Assembly: GCA_000149265.1 (NCBI GenBank)
Contig: CH002858.1
Coordinates: forward strand, 204,063 to 268,062
Source: Ciona savignyi
Taxonomy: Eukaryota > Chordata > Ascidiacea > Phlebobranchia > Cionidae
Direction: 5' to 3'
DNA length: 64,000 nt
Within the stretch, counting starts at the first letter, position 1, and every line of letters starts with the position of its first letter. The notes under the pieces are model-generated. The model was not told where the DNA came from. It saw only the letters and a list, made by a program, of their open reading frames with translations, and ran no database searches. The position numbers were made by a program, and so were the translations under genes. Positions 47,486 to 59,500 of the stretch are shown here, piece after piece.

Positions 47486-47819
47486 TCGGGCCACATCTTA
47501 CTTTTCAGTACTGGTGGCGCACTCTTCTTCAGGGCTTTATATCGTCTTAATTGATTTTTGTTTCCACACTACTGTTTTTCGCCGAGGTTTAGCGGCAAAG
47601 TCTGCTATATTTATTTATATCCGTTTATTTAAAATGACGTGTTTTAACGACTGTTCGTTTTGCCATTTTTTCTGTTTCGTGATTTACGTCATTTGCCATT
47701 ATTTAATACTGGAATAAAAAACAAAGGTACAAACAAAACTGGTTCCGGTCCAAATAAAATACACTTTACAATATCTAACGTCGGTGAAAAACAAACAAAC
47801 AAATAAAAACGTAACCAAT

Positions 47820-48068
47820 AGGATAGGATATTTATCGCCATGAATGGGAAAATGCATGGGGCGTTAAAACACGGGCAATCGTCAGATCACCTCGCGCCCA
47901 CTGTATACGGTTGTAGGGTGTTGTGTATAATTTAGACTTTCCTTCAATTTGGTATAACCCATTATTATACTGAGTTCAGGGCAAGATCCGTTTAGTGCTT
48001 TGCTCAAGGACAACCGACTAGCTAAGCGAACAGCTTCGCGCACTAACCCACAAAGCTAATCGGTCGGA
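47820..48068 (-). mobile_element. SINE copy, internally deleted
   Basis: AGGATAGGATATTTATCGCC tail, ACACGGGCAATCGTCAGATC, CCTCGCGCCCA, then a short core and a head ending CGGTCGGAC. Part of the CGTCGGGTTACC block is missing. Confidence 0.75.
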
Positions 48069-48362
48069 CTGAGCGACATTTTTTCAAAGCGACCCATAAC
48101 GAGGTAACTGCTACTGATAAATTCATCCACCATTATTTACACGTAGAACAAATAAACCAAAACTTAATTGTACAATAAGAATGTATTCGAATTACAAGCT
48201 ATATTTATAAATTATTCATATCGCTAAAACATATTATTGCACATTTTGATTAGATTTATGTATATTTTATATAAAATAATATTTTTAAGATTCAATTTGT
48301 ATGAATTTACGTTGCAATAAAAAACGTAGTTGTTTATATAAAAGATATAGCTATAGATGTTG

Positions 48363-48389
48363 TTTAACCAATTAGTTCAATTGGTTAAA
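48363..48389. repeat. Perfect 11-bp inverted repeat
   Basis: TTTAACCAATT, loop AGTTC, AATTGGTTAAA. No function assigned. Confidence 0.8.
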
Positions 48390-48517
48390 GCAATATCTAT
48401 TATTTGCCTTAGGGTTAGGTTGGTTTTAAACTTAACCGTTGGGTTATAGTTTTAACGTGTTCATATTGAGACTTCCACACAAACATATATTTACATTCAA
48501 TAATAAAACTTAAAACC

Positions 48518-48709
48518 ATGAAAATTAACTTAAATATACCTGGACAATTTACAAACCCCCAGGCATCCTCCACCCCGGGTTTTTTTACTCCCAAAAAACA
48601 GAGAACATCTAATTATACTACTTTGGGTTCGATGTACTATAAACGCATTCCGGTAATTTCACTGTCCCAAGAGTCAAATAAAATGCCATTGTTCATGGGA
48701 GCTACATAA
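48518..48709 (+). CDS. Possible small single-exon protein, 63 residues
   Basis: ATG at 48518 in a good context (AAAACCATGA), 63 codons, TAA, then AATAAATAAA about 25 bp later, all on one strand. The protein is basic and polar (MKINLNIPGQFTNPQ, TPGFFTPKKQRTSNY, ending PLFMGAT) with no membrane segment. It runs convergently into VPS53, 50 bp away. The RTSNY..GS...P spacing vaguely recalls small ciliary microtubule inner proteins, but I cannot support that. It may be chance. Confidence 0.3.
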   Translation: MKINLNIPGQFTNPQASSTPGFFTPKKQRTSNYTTLGSMYYKRIPVISLSQESNKMPLFMGAT

Positions 48710-48759
48710 ATGTTTATACAGTACCATTTTTCACAATAAATAAATTAAGTGCAAAAGTG

Positions 48760-51276
48760 TTAAAGCCGTTTTTTGATCAATCTTTCAAGTTTTCGAATTC
48801 TTGACATCGAATCAGTATCTCCAGTGTTTGGTGATGAGTGCACACCAGTCGTGTAAGTGTGGGATGGAATTTGTGATCTAAACACTTCCAAAATTGGTGT
48901 TTGTTCTATTTTCCTAAGGCCTTTCATTTCAAGAACTTTTTGTATTGTATCTTGATCAGGGTCAATTAAAAGTCGCATACAGCTTGCTACAAAGTTGGTT
49001 GCTGGTTCATGAGGTGTCATAACCACCTTAAGAAGCATCTCGGCTTTTGTCATTCCTTTTACAACAATCTTTGTATAAGATGCTGGTGGTTTCCGGACTA
49101 CTTGTGAAAATATAGATGGAAGATCTAACAGTATTGTTTTTAATGAGTGGGTATCCAGTAACAATTGCTCTGCACCTACTGTTCCAATAGGTTTGCATTT
49201 ATACAAAGAACTAATGAACCGTGGGATAAAAGTACTGACGAATTTGATGCAATATTGAGTGAAATATTTTCGTGCCGATGACAAATTTGCCCGAACTGTT
49301 GGTACAGTCTGTTTTATATGCGACGTGATGGCAGTTACATAAGGACTTTGGTCGCCAACATGCTCAATGGAAGTCCAGAATACTTTCGTCATTGCAGAGA
49401 GGGGAGGTTCACATGCAGATTCTAAATCCTGTACCAGCAACTGGATACAACTTGATATTACCGAGCTGAAAACAGACTTTTCATTTGAGAAATCAATCTT
49501 ACTGGCCAATGAAGCATCTACTTTTTCTTTCAATTTATTTTCAAGTTGATCACTGGTTTCTAGACAGTAATCAGCAGTGGTTAGGATAGAACATGTCAAG
49601 GTAAGCTCGCCACTGCTTAATCGAATCGGTTCTTCTTTTAAACTTGCAGTTGTTTCTTTCAATAGATTGGTGACAGTAGAAAATGTAATATTGCCACTAA
49701 TTGCAGTGGTAGATGTTGACTTAGGAAGGTTGCTGGATAAAATACGTGAAGCGTATTCCTTTAGGTAATTCTTAAATAAAAGTCCTAAATCCACCATTGG
49801 TTTGCCAGTGCTTAGCTGTGAACACTGCACCATACATTTCTTATAATACACAAATAAATCAGCACAACTTGACAACACACCACTTTCGACATTCAAGCTG
49901 TTAGCTTTCATTTGTTGACATTGATTGCGGAAATCTTCTTCAAATTTGGAAATTAATTCAGATAGATTTCTGCCTTGAGACTCAATATAAATGTAGAGAT
50001 ATGGCTCAAAACAGCTTGAAATTAATCGAATAAAGGGGTTTTCATTTTCTGGAGTTTTTTCTAGAGCTTGAGAATCTAACTCTTCTTGTACATCACTTTC
50101 ATCTTCTAAAAAAGGATTTGTAGATTTGATTTTAGGTGGTTTGGTAGCAGGTTTTGCCGTTTCCCGCAGTGTGTTTCCAGTCAGGCGCTTGGCAAGCAAA
50201 TTCTCAAAATTTGTTGTTCTTTGGATCGCAAATAAAAGAAGCTTAACATCAATTTCTTGTGATCTTCTTTGAATTAAGTTTCCCAAATCTTTATTTGTAA
50301 TGTGACAAAACTCTACGGCGATGCGCTCAGAAACTTCCCACCTTTCCGGAAAAATTTTTCCAAGCTTGTCCTCAAAATCAATAAGAACTCTTTTTATCCA
50401 TGCATACCGTCTATCGATTTTATCTAACCAAGCTACGTCTTGGGAAGCTTCAAACAAAACTTGGTATTCTGCAAGTTGGTTTTTGATGAATTTGTTAAGC
50501 AATTCACGTCTTACACTTGAGTCTAAAACATCAGCGACACCACAAGCTTCTCTAAGCACAATCACATTTATTCCCCCTTTTGCTAGTGAAGAAAATGCAT
50601 TTTCAAACTCTGCTAGTACCAAACGTGTCATTTCGGATTTAAGGTCTTCAACTTGGTTCGCTAACTCCCTTACTGTTGGAATGGATTTGTATTTACTGAA
50701 ATGCTCCATCACATTTAGAACTCCTTGTAAAAGACTGCCAGCCTCTCCAAATTGACGTTTTTTCGTTAAGTTTTGAAGTGTTTCAACCCCACTCATTAAC
50801 ATATGCAAATGATTATGAGTTGTTATGGCTTGTGTAAGATTTCGTTTTGCAAGATCCAGCTGCTTTATATCTCGAGTAATCTCCTTCACCATTTGCTCAG
50901 ATTGCTCTGCTCGGTCTTTTATGTTCTTAATCTTGGAAAACAGTTCATTTATTGCCAACTGTGCCTCTTCCAATGATGCCTGACCATCAATGCCGGCTGT
51001 AGTTTGTCTCCTTACCGCCATTTTTATATCATTATCAACTCTCGTTATCTTACTTTCCACTTGGCTTACAACGTCATCAATGGTTGATAGAGATTGTTCG
51101 GTGGGGAACAATCCATTGATGTAACTGATGACATCAAAGTCAGATTGCTCTAAAGGGTCAGTACTTGGAAAAACAGAGTTAAGAACTTCCTGGACTTCAT
51201 CAGAAAGGTTTACAACAATATTTGTTGAAACGTCATGTTCATTTAGACTGTTTTCTTCCATATTAACTCCATTCAT
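48760..51276 (-). CDS. VPS53: VPS53, GARP/EARP tethering complex subunit, single exon
   Basis: One uninterrupted frame of 838 residues, close to vertebrate VPS53. The N-terminal Vps53 domain is clear: VFPSTDPLEQSDFDVISYIN, GLFPTEQSLSTIDDVV, ALEEAQ-like SLEEAQLAINELFSKIK, EQMVKEITRDIKQLDLAKR, NHLHML. Further on come QDVAWLDKIDRRYAWIKR, ERIAVEFCHIT and VKLLLFAIQRTTNFENLLAK. Coiled coil is likely at about 95-150. VPS53 joins VPS51, VPS52 and VPS54 or VPS50 to tether endosome-derived vesicles at the trans-Golgi network or recycling endosomes. The start could be Met1 or Met6 (MEENSLN); vertebrate proteins begin at a similar MEE. Vertebrate VPS53 has many introns; this copy has none. Confidence 0.96.
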   Translation of the reverse strand: MNGVNMEENSLNEHDVSTNIVVNLSDEVQEVLNSVFPSTDPLEQSDFDVISYINGLFPTEQSLSTIDDVVSQVESKITRVDNDIKMAVRRQTTAGIDGQASLEEAQLAINELFSKIKNIKDRAEQSEQMVKEITRDIKQLDLAKRNLTQAITTHNHLHMLMSGVETLQNLTKKRQFGEAGSLLQGVLNVMEHFSKYKSIPTVRELANQVEDLKSEMTRLVLAEFENAFSSLAKGGINVIVLREACGVADVLDSSVRRELLNKFIKNQLAEYQVLFEASQDVAWLDKIDRRYAWIKRVLIDFEDKLGKIFPERWEVSERIAVEFCHITNKDLGNLIQRRSQEIDVKLLLFAIQRTTNFENLLAKRLTGNTLRETAKPATKPPKIKSTNPFLEDESDVQEELDSQALEKTPENENPFIRLISSCFEPYLYIYIESQGRNLSELISKFEEDFRNQCQQMKANSLNVESGVLSSCADLFVYYKKCMVQCSQLSTGKPMVDLGLLFKNYLKEYASRILSSNLPKSTSTTAISGNITFSTVTNLLKETTASLKEEPIRLSSGELTLTCSILTTADYCLETSDQLENKLKEKVDASLASKIDFSNEKSVFSSVISSCIQLLVQDLESACEPPLSAMTKVFWTSIEHVGDQSPYVTAITSHIKQTVPTVRANLSSARKYFTQYCIKFVSTFIPRFISSLYKCKPIGTVGAEQLLLDTHSLKTILLDLPSIFSQVVRKPPASYTKIVVKGMTKAEMLLKVVMTPHEPATNFVASCMRLLIDPDQDTIQKVLEMKGLRKIEQTPILEVFRSQIPSHTYTTGVHSSPNTGDTDSMSRIRKLERLIKKRL

Positions 51277-51470
51277 ATTGAAAATAAAGTCGATTTAAGG
51301 CTATTATACTTAACAGTTAAAAGAAAGAATCTTTCATTTTCAAACAGTATCTTAAAAATTTTAGTCTTTGACGTACAAAAACTGGAATTAGAAATATAGT
51401 TACCGGACTACATTACACAAAACTCGCACGGGTACAGTAAACATTGTTTTTAAATTTTATTTACTGTAAT

Positions 51471-51473
<3 letters not shown>

Positions 51474-51501
<28 letters not shown>
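51474..51501. repeat. (TA)n microsatellite
   Basis: About fourteen TA units upstream of VPS53. Confidence 0.9.
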
Positions 51502-51505
<4 letters not shown>

Positions 51506-51616
51506 CATGTTTTAATTGATTCAATGTGTATGATTGTACCATTTTCCGAATGTTACATAACAATATTAAATCTATAAAATTCCATAACAAAATTGTAAAA
51601 AAAAGAAAAATGATAT

Positions 51617-51843
51617 AGATATAATATTCATATTTATCCCAGTGAATGGGAAAACCAAGAGGGGTAACAAACGGGCAATTGTCAGATTACCTCTCGCCCA
51701 TCGTTGGGTTACCGGACATATTGCAGTGTGTTGTGTAAAATAGACACATCTTTCAATTTGGTAGAACCCATTAATCTGCTGGGTTCAGGCAAGGTCAATA
51801 AAGTGCCTTGCCCAAGGACAAGTTCTGCACCTGCAACTGACGT
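51617..51843 (-). mobile_element. tRNA-type SINE, head truncated
   Basis: Tail ATATAATATTCATATTTATC, then GTGAATGGGAAAACC, CAGATTACCTCTCGCCCATC, AGAACCCATTAATCTGCTGG and CTTGCCCAAGGACAAG. Most of the head is replaced by unrelated sequence. Confidence 0.8.
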
Positions 51844-52509
51844 TTCCACTTTAGTCATTTCCATTGAAAATTTCTCTAAACCCCAAATTTACACCATATC
51901 AATATTATAGTTTAGTACAGTAATTCGCTAAAGTCAATAAGTACGGTATCCAATATGACGTCATTATTATTTTTCTCACACGATAGAGCCCACATACCAA
52001 GAAACATAATTCGAATACTGCAAGACTACCGTTTTAAAGTGGAAATTAGCCAAGAACAGTGTATATTTCCCCATCATCTGAACAGACGACTTTGTATATT
52101 TTGCTGTGCTCGCGTGTGATCAAAAATAAAATCAACCTTCCGTGACGGAGCTCGGTTGGAGTCATTTTTGAGTCTCAGTGGCTCGGGAGCTTCGGGTTAT
52201 AACTAGTGCTAGTCAGGCGCTAACGAGCCCCAAACCAAACCCAAAACACCACAGCTACCTCTCTTTATATCTTTGTTGATTATAAACAACCATATTTTAC
52301 AGGCTATAGATATCAAGTTTAAATTTGTAACTCGGGAACACAATGGATTCTGCACTGCATGTTTATTCCCGAGTCGTTGTGACCACACATTTTCTAATCA
52401 TCTAATATTCTAATGCAACCCAGTGCAATTTAAAATATTTGTTATTTTGGGACATATATAGGCGTTTAACCAAATTATTGTGTCTATCTCTTCAATGCAA
52501 ACTGGCCCC

Positions 52510-52803
52510 ACAAAAGGGCTATACTAAAAATCTTTCAGTCGAAGGGTTGTTGGTTCGAAACTGGCCGTTAGCTAGTCAGTTGTGTCATTGGGCGAGGAAC
52601 ATAACGTAGGCAACATTGCCCTAACCTTAACCCATAGGATTAATGGGTTCTACTAAATTGAAGGAGCGTGTGAATCATACACAATACACTGCAATAGCTC
52701 CGGTAACCCGAAGCTGGGCGCGAGGAGATCTGACGATTGTCCGTGTGTTAACCCCCATGGTTTTCCCGTTCACGGGGATAAACAGGTATATCCATTCCTA
52801 TGC
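52510..52803 (+). mobile_element. tRNA-type SINE, plus orientation, intact box B
   Basis: The head contains GTTGTTGGTTCGAAACTGGC, with the canonical box B core GGTTCGAAAC. The core follows in plus orientation (ATTAATGGGTTCTACTAAAT, AGCTCCGGTAACCCGA, GGGCGCGAGGAGATCTGACG), then CCCGTTCACGGGGATAAACA and an ATTCCTATGC tail. It is the only well-preserved plus-oriented copy. Confidence 0.85.
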
Positions 52804-53530
52804 TAAAGCAACTGAAATATTTAAAGGGCTGTCATCCATGGGGGTGATTGTAATATATTTCCTTAAAGATAAAGTGACCACATGTCGTGTCTTCAAATGA
52901 TATCTTGATGAAAAATAGCGCAATGCTGTATAAGCCATTGATCGAACACGAACTTTGTAACATTCAACCTCTGGCAATATAACCTAGGCTTTTCAAATAA
53001 ATTGTCAGAAAACATGTCACACAATTTGCAAGTCTTAAAATGGCACATGTTTAACTCATCAAAATATGCCAAATTAGGACTAGCCAGACAATAGTTTTAA
53101 ACCAGACAGCTTTGACCATTATCACCGCCGTAAGAAACAATTAAATCATCTATCTACGCTTTAAATGATAGGATAGCGATAAAGTGGCATTATCACACAA
53201 GCTATCACCAAATTACTTGACGAATACGTAAGGGGCTGTGCATTTTTTTGTCAGGCGAATTTATAAACATCTGCTTAGCGTGCTTGATACACTTGAGCAA
53301 GTTTCTGTTGGAATTTTACTTAGCTTAGTTAGCAGATTTGTTATTGCACCCGAGAGAGATACGACAAGTGAGGGTGATCTCAATCATCAAAAATGTTCGT
53401 ATTTATCTAGCCTATTGTTGTGATTGTATATTTTGTAAATGATGTTAGGCTATGCTAGTCTACATTAATACTTATTCGATCTTATTGATTTACCCAGATC
53501 CTATAACTCAGCCAAAACATAGAAAAAGTC

Positions 53531-56500
53531 ATGACGACTCCGGAAGAAAAGCACAGAACGGATAGTGCGAATCTGCTTCTTTTTATAGCCTTACTAATGC
53601 TTACAATATTTACAATATGGATATTTAAACACAAAAGAATGAGATTTATCCATGAAACCGGCCTAGCTATTGTTTATGGTAATACTTCTGTGTTATTTGT
53701 GATTTATTTTTGAACATATTATTTGTGAATGGGAAAACGGAAGGGGCATTAACATAATAGGTAATCATCGGGTTACGAATCTATTTCAGTGTGTTCTATG
53801 TGGTTAAGACAATCCTTCAATTTGGTAGAACCCATTATTTTACTGAAGCAATGGCCATTAAGTTCCTTGCCCAAGAACACAACCGATTACCTAGCGACCA
53901 GTATCGAATCTGCAACCCTTCGACTGAAGGGTACACTTTATGTGTTCGAAGTGCCGCCTCTAAATTCTACTAGTATTTAGGTTGGATTTTTATATTGTTT
54001 CTATTGTGTGGGTTGCATTTTCAAATTGGTAAGAGCGTTAGTGGCTTGAAGACAGACAAATGGTTGTGGAATGATACTAACTGCGGCTAAATGGTTGTGT
54101 ATTACGAAAAGACCATTATAAGAAACAAAATCGCCTGACATTTTGGATAAATGTTTTTTATTAAAACAGAAAAAAAACATCTCAATAATATATATAAAAA
54201 CACTGCAATGGGATAACTTGATGGTAGACAGAGGGAGGTAATCTGACGATTATTTGTGCGGTACGGTACTCTTGAATATACCATCCTATGTTTTACTCTT
54301 GAATATGCCATACTATGTTTTTGTGTAGCAATAGAAGTGACATGAAATAGTTTTTTTAGGTTTTTAAAAAAATTAATATTTTCCCTTTTCTAGACAAGGG
54401 AATTTTTTATAACCCATTAATCGACTTGGTTCATGCAATATCTGCTAAGTGCCTCAACCAAGGATACAACCGACTGAGCTAGTAGCTGGATTCAACGTTA
54501 CAATCTTTTCACTTAACCCACCAAGCTGTGTGGTCAGGATTAAAGTTTAAATGGCTTGTATGGGGAATTGGGTTGAATTTAAAATCAATTTTTTTTTACA
54601 GGTTTGATTATTGGTGTAATAATCAAATACTCCACCGTTAGTGGAAATGCACCACAAATGGGAAATGTCACATGCAAGCAAAATACCAGTGTTGTACCCT
54701 CATATGTTTACGTAAACTATAACAACTCCAACTATTTATTCACAAGGCAGTTATCTGACTGTCCCCAAATTAAGTTTACTAACCAAGAATTACAAAAGGC
54801 AAGAAAGTGTGCTTAAATCCAGTATTAATATTCTGGTATACCCGGATAAATATATATATATACTTTGACTGACAGTGATTTTGATCCTTTTACCAAACCA
54901 TATATATATATATATATATATACTGACTACTGTATGTTCTGGTGTATGTTTATTCAGTGTATTATTTTTAACATTTTTCTAAATATCCATTACTGTTGGT
55001 TGTAATAGTTAGATGTTACCGCTTTGTTGTTTACTTTGTAAATTGAGCAAGATTTATAATACCACATACCAGTATTATTACTTTTTAGTGTATTCAGTGT
55101 TGTAACATAGCATGATGGGCACATTGCTTTAATCAATAGCAATAATGTGAAAGTGTAACTTATAACTTTAAATATTGAATTACAGATGACGTTTGATCCT
55201 GAACTTTTCTTCAACATTCTATTACCACCAATTATATTTCATGCGGGGTACAGTTTAAAGAAGGTATGCAATCATTTGGAATGAATACACACAGCTTTGC
55301 TTGTGTCATCTACTATTCATCAATATCCGTACCCTCATGCATAATTAAGGAATAAATGCATCATACACTATTATGTGCTTTCAGACAAAGCAGAGAGATG
55401 GTCTTGTTTTTTTTTATCTCAATTTAGAACAATATCCCATGCAATTTCACACTTTAAATGTGTCTGGCAACATTTCTTTGGTTTATATGAATATTATAAT
55501 ACTAACTAAACTCTAAATATGCTTCCATCTATCACTTACGTTTAGTATCATACCGTTTAAAAATTTTGCTTAATACGCGTTGTGGCGACTTTTATTATTG
55601 TTTGCCCCTGACAGCTAAGGACAAGCGATGAACATGTTAATTTGTAGAATTGCCTCCATGGGTAGAAAAGAAGTATTATGTTTATTAAGAGGCTGCAGCA
55701 TATTAGGCCTTTTGTAACAGCAAATTAGGCCCTTTGGCAATAATTTAAGCATTTGGCCTATCCTATTTAAATCCAGCTAATACTCTTCACTTTGTTCAAA
55801 ACGCAGAGACACTTCTTTAGAAACATCGGTTCCATTCTAACATTTGCTTTTATTGGAACAGTTTTGTCAGCTTTGGTTGTTGGGTAAGTATTTTACACAG
55901 TGGTAGGAAGGCACTCCTAATGGAACCTAGTGAGTTTTTGCTACATTTCAGGTCTATAATGTTTGGATTTGTATCCTGGATGATGGTGTACAATACGGAC
56001 CCCACATTTACATTTGGCTTTGTGGATTGTTTGTTATTTGGAGCAATAGTATCAGCTACAGACCCAGTCACTGTACTTGCTGTTTTCAAAGAGTTAAAAG
56101 TTGATGTTAACCTGGACGCTTTGTTGTTTGGGGAAAGTGTTCTCAATGATGCTGTTGCTATTGTACTAGTTTCGTAAGTTTTAAATTTATTTTAATCTTC
56201 TAATGGTAGCTTCTGTGTCAAATTTTTAATTAAACTTGTCAGTAAATAAACGGTTGATAAGCAAAGAACATATCTAACTGTTGTTGGTTGCTATAGATGG
56301 AATTGGTTATTGAGAGATCTAAATCTTGTCGATTGATTAACAAATTGATTTTTATGTCTACAGATAGTGATCAATGTTACCTCTCGTTTTTAAACTAAGT
56401 CTTGTTCCACCAGGTCTATACAGAAGTATCAATCAGCAAGAAGCTCAGTGTTCGATTCCGGAGCTTTTTTCAGTGCACTTGGATCATTTATCGGGGTGTT

Positions 56501-59500
56501 TCTTGGTTCGTTTGCAATTGGGGCACTAGCAGCAGTGATAACTGCTTGTATGTTCAAATTCACCAAGATTTGTCACTATCCCGTCCTTGAGACTTCAATC
56601 TTTTTCCTCATGTCATGGTCTTCATTCTTGTTGGCTGAAGCAGTAGGTTTTACTGGGATTGTTTCAGTTCTTTTCTGTGGTGTTTTGCAGGTAGGAACTT
56701 GACACAGACATATGCAATGTTCGATTTTTAATTGTTTTCGGGTATAATCTTTTTAAAAACTCAGTCTATATTTTTTCTCAACTGTGCTCTAATATTGCAA
56801 GAAGTTTATTACTTATTTAATTAATTCATTGATATAAATATACATGGTATATTTTTTACTTTTTTATTTCTATGTGTAGCATAATATAAGTTACCGGTAC
56901 CTTATTTTAAACAATTTAATCCAAAGCTGCCAAATAACCCCAAACATTTACGGTGATTTTCTATTCACGGTATAATCTATAATGCATATAAATATAACAT
57001 ATTATTTTAAATATTACTTATAATGTTTTCTTTTTAGGCACATTACACATACAACAACTTGTCAACTGAATCAAAAGCTCGAACCAAAGAATTATTCGAA
57101 TTACTTAATTTTCTGGCGGAAAATTTTATCTTTGGTTACATGGGAGTTGCTATGTTTACATTCAGTCATCACCATTTTAATGCCATCTTTATTTTTGGTG
57201 CATTTGTATCCTTTCTATAATTTTTTTAAAACTTTTTATTTATGTTCATAGATATATGATTTAAACTTATAGTACCAATCATGGGTTTATTGTCGGGGTT
57301 AGCTTCTAGGTTACATGTCGGGCCATCAGCTGAAAAGTTTTCTGATCAAAACCAGAAGACAAGTGGAGTTGTCCTATGGAAAGGCGCTAGTAGACATTGT
57401 CTGAACCCAGTGGTTTAATAAATTAAATTACAATCTCTTCAACACATATAACACCCTGCAATAACTTCGATACCAGATGGCAGGCCACAAGTAATATTAC
57501 ATTTATATGTTTTATAAAATCCCCAGCATTTTTATTTCTCCACGAATAATAGAATACCTTATCCTGTAATATTAAGAAGACCTGGTTTATTGAGGTACCG
57601 GAATTATTTTTTTAAAAATTGTTTATGAATAAAAGTCAGTGTACTAAAATGTAAGCACCTACCCATTAAACACCCGAGTATTTCTTATTCCTAATTGTAA
57701 GTGGTATGCGTGGTTTGAGTAAGCATGCAATATGATTACTTGTAGTTTCCTGTTTACCATTTTTGTTAAAGTTTTCCATCCTACGCTGTTTTTCCCTTAA
57801 CACTGGCCTTCAGGTTGCTGTGCTTGTATCTAGAGCGTGCAACATTTATCCACTATCTTTCCTTCTCAATCTCGGTAGAAAAAGGAAAATTTCACGAAAC
57901 ATACAACATATGATGATGTTTGCTGGTAAATATTATTAAAAAATTACCCAAATACAATTGTCTTGACAGCTCTACTGAACTTTCCGCTCTTAATTACAGA
58001 TTAAAAAAACACAAATTACCCCAGAATATTAATTCATGAATAGAAATTTTCATGAATAGAAAAAATTTAGTATTTTCTAATTGCTATAATTTTATTAATT
58101 GTGCCATAATTGTATTGTATTATCTATCTCTCTATCTTTATTTACTTGCAGGTCTGCGTGGTGCTATAGCATTCACACTTGCAATTCGAAACACTTGCAC
58201 AACTGGAAAGCAAATGATGTTTTCTACAACTTTGCTGATTGTGTTTTTCACCGTGTGGGTACTTGGTGGAGGGACAACTCAGATGCTCACCTGGCTTAAT
58301 ATCAAGTAAGGTGTGATGAAACAATTTGTCATTACGTGATTAATGCTGTTGGATTAAGACTGGAATACAATTCTACTGGTAATGTCCTTTAGAATTATTT
58401 TATTGTTTAAAGTTTATGCTGTCATGTTGCGTAATTTATACATAAACGATAATTTATTTCTTGTATCTTACTGCTTAGTTTGACGATAAGCAATTTTAAT
58501 TAAATCTGTTAAAATTTTAGTTAATGTTATCGGTATATGAATTGCACTGGTAATTTACTAAACTAGACTGTGGACACTTGCGAAGTAAAATGACCTCATC
58601 ACTACTAATATATAATTTATCGCTGCAGAGTTGGTGTGGATGAGGATGATGTGGCTGCAGTGGAAGCATTGGACCTTGACCACCAAAATACAGAAACAGT
58701 AAGCAATGTAGATTTTACCTTATAAGATGCATGGACTTCATTATTGCACACGTTTTTTTTTACAATAAGTTTATTTTTGCAGTTCGTTTTGTATTTAAAA
58801 TACAAATAATAATAACCTATCATTTCTTTGGTGTAACTTTTCAATCATGTATGCATAATAGTTTGCAATGGTGGTCTACGGTTTATTTTAAAAAGCATCA
58901 ACAATAACAAAGCAATTGTCATTTTTCTTTTAATCATTAGATCGATTTTTTGATCGTTGTACCAAGATATTCCAAAAACCTTTTTATACAATTTAACTTA
59001 TCATAGAATCCTTCAGATGACATTATTTCTGCATCCACGTTGTTAAATATACATCTTAGTTCGGTTTAAAAATTATTTTTTTTAAATTTCCATTTTAAAA
59101 TTCACATGCCAAAACCAACAATATATTCATGAAAATGTTTTATATGTGGTTTTGGTCTAAGTTCTCAGATTTAAATGCATTTTAATTAAAGGTAAACGAT
59201 AATTATCAAAGATGCCGTACTAGCTCAACAGATGTAAGTGAACTATGTTTGCTTTACAGTAATTACTGTTATTTAGAAAAACCATACCAATTTGCTGCAT
59301 GAAACTTGGTGTGCTTGCATTTTTAGTTTGGTGTTGTGTTCCGGTGATTTTTTTACAATTATTAAATACTTATGTTTTAAAATCATTAAATTGTTAATCA
59401 TCATTTTGATTAATAGAGTAGGCTAATGTTAATTTTGTAATATGCAGTTTGCGAACTTTTCACCACTGAAACCTTTAAATGTCTACACTATCTATCAGTT

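Noticed and set aside
50321..50755. Plus-strand 144-codon frame
   Set aside because: Antisense shadow of VPS53, which has an uninterrupted conserved frame on the other strand.
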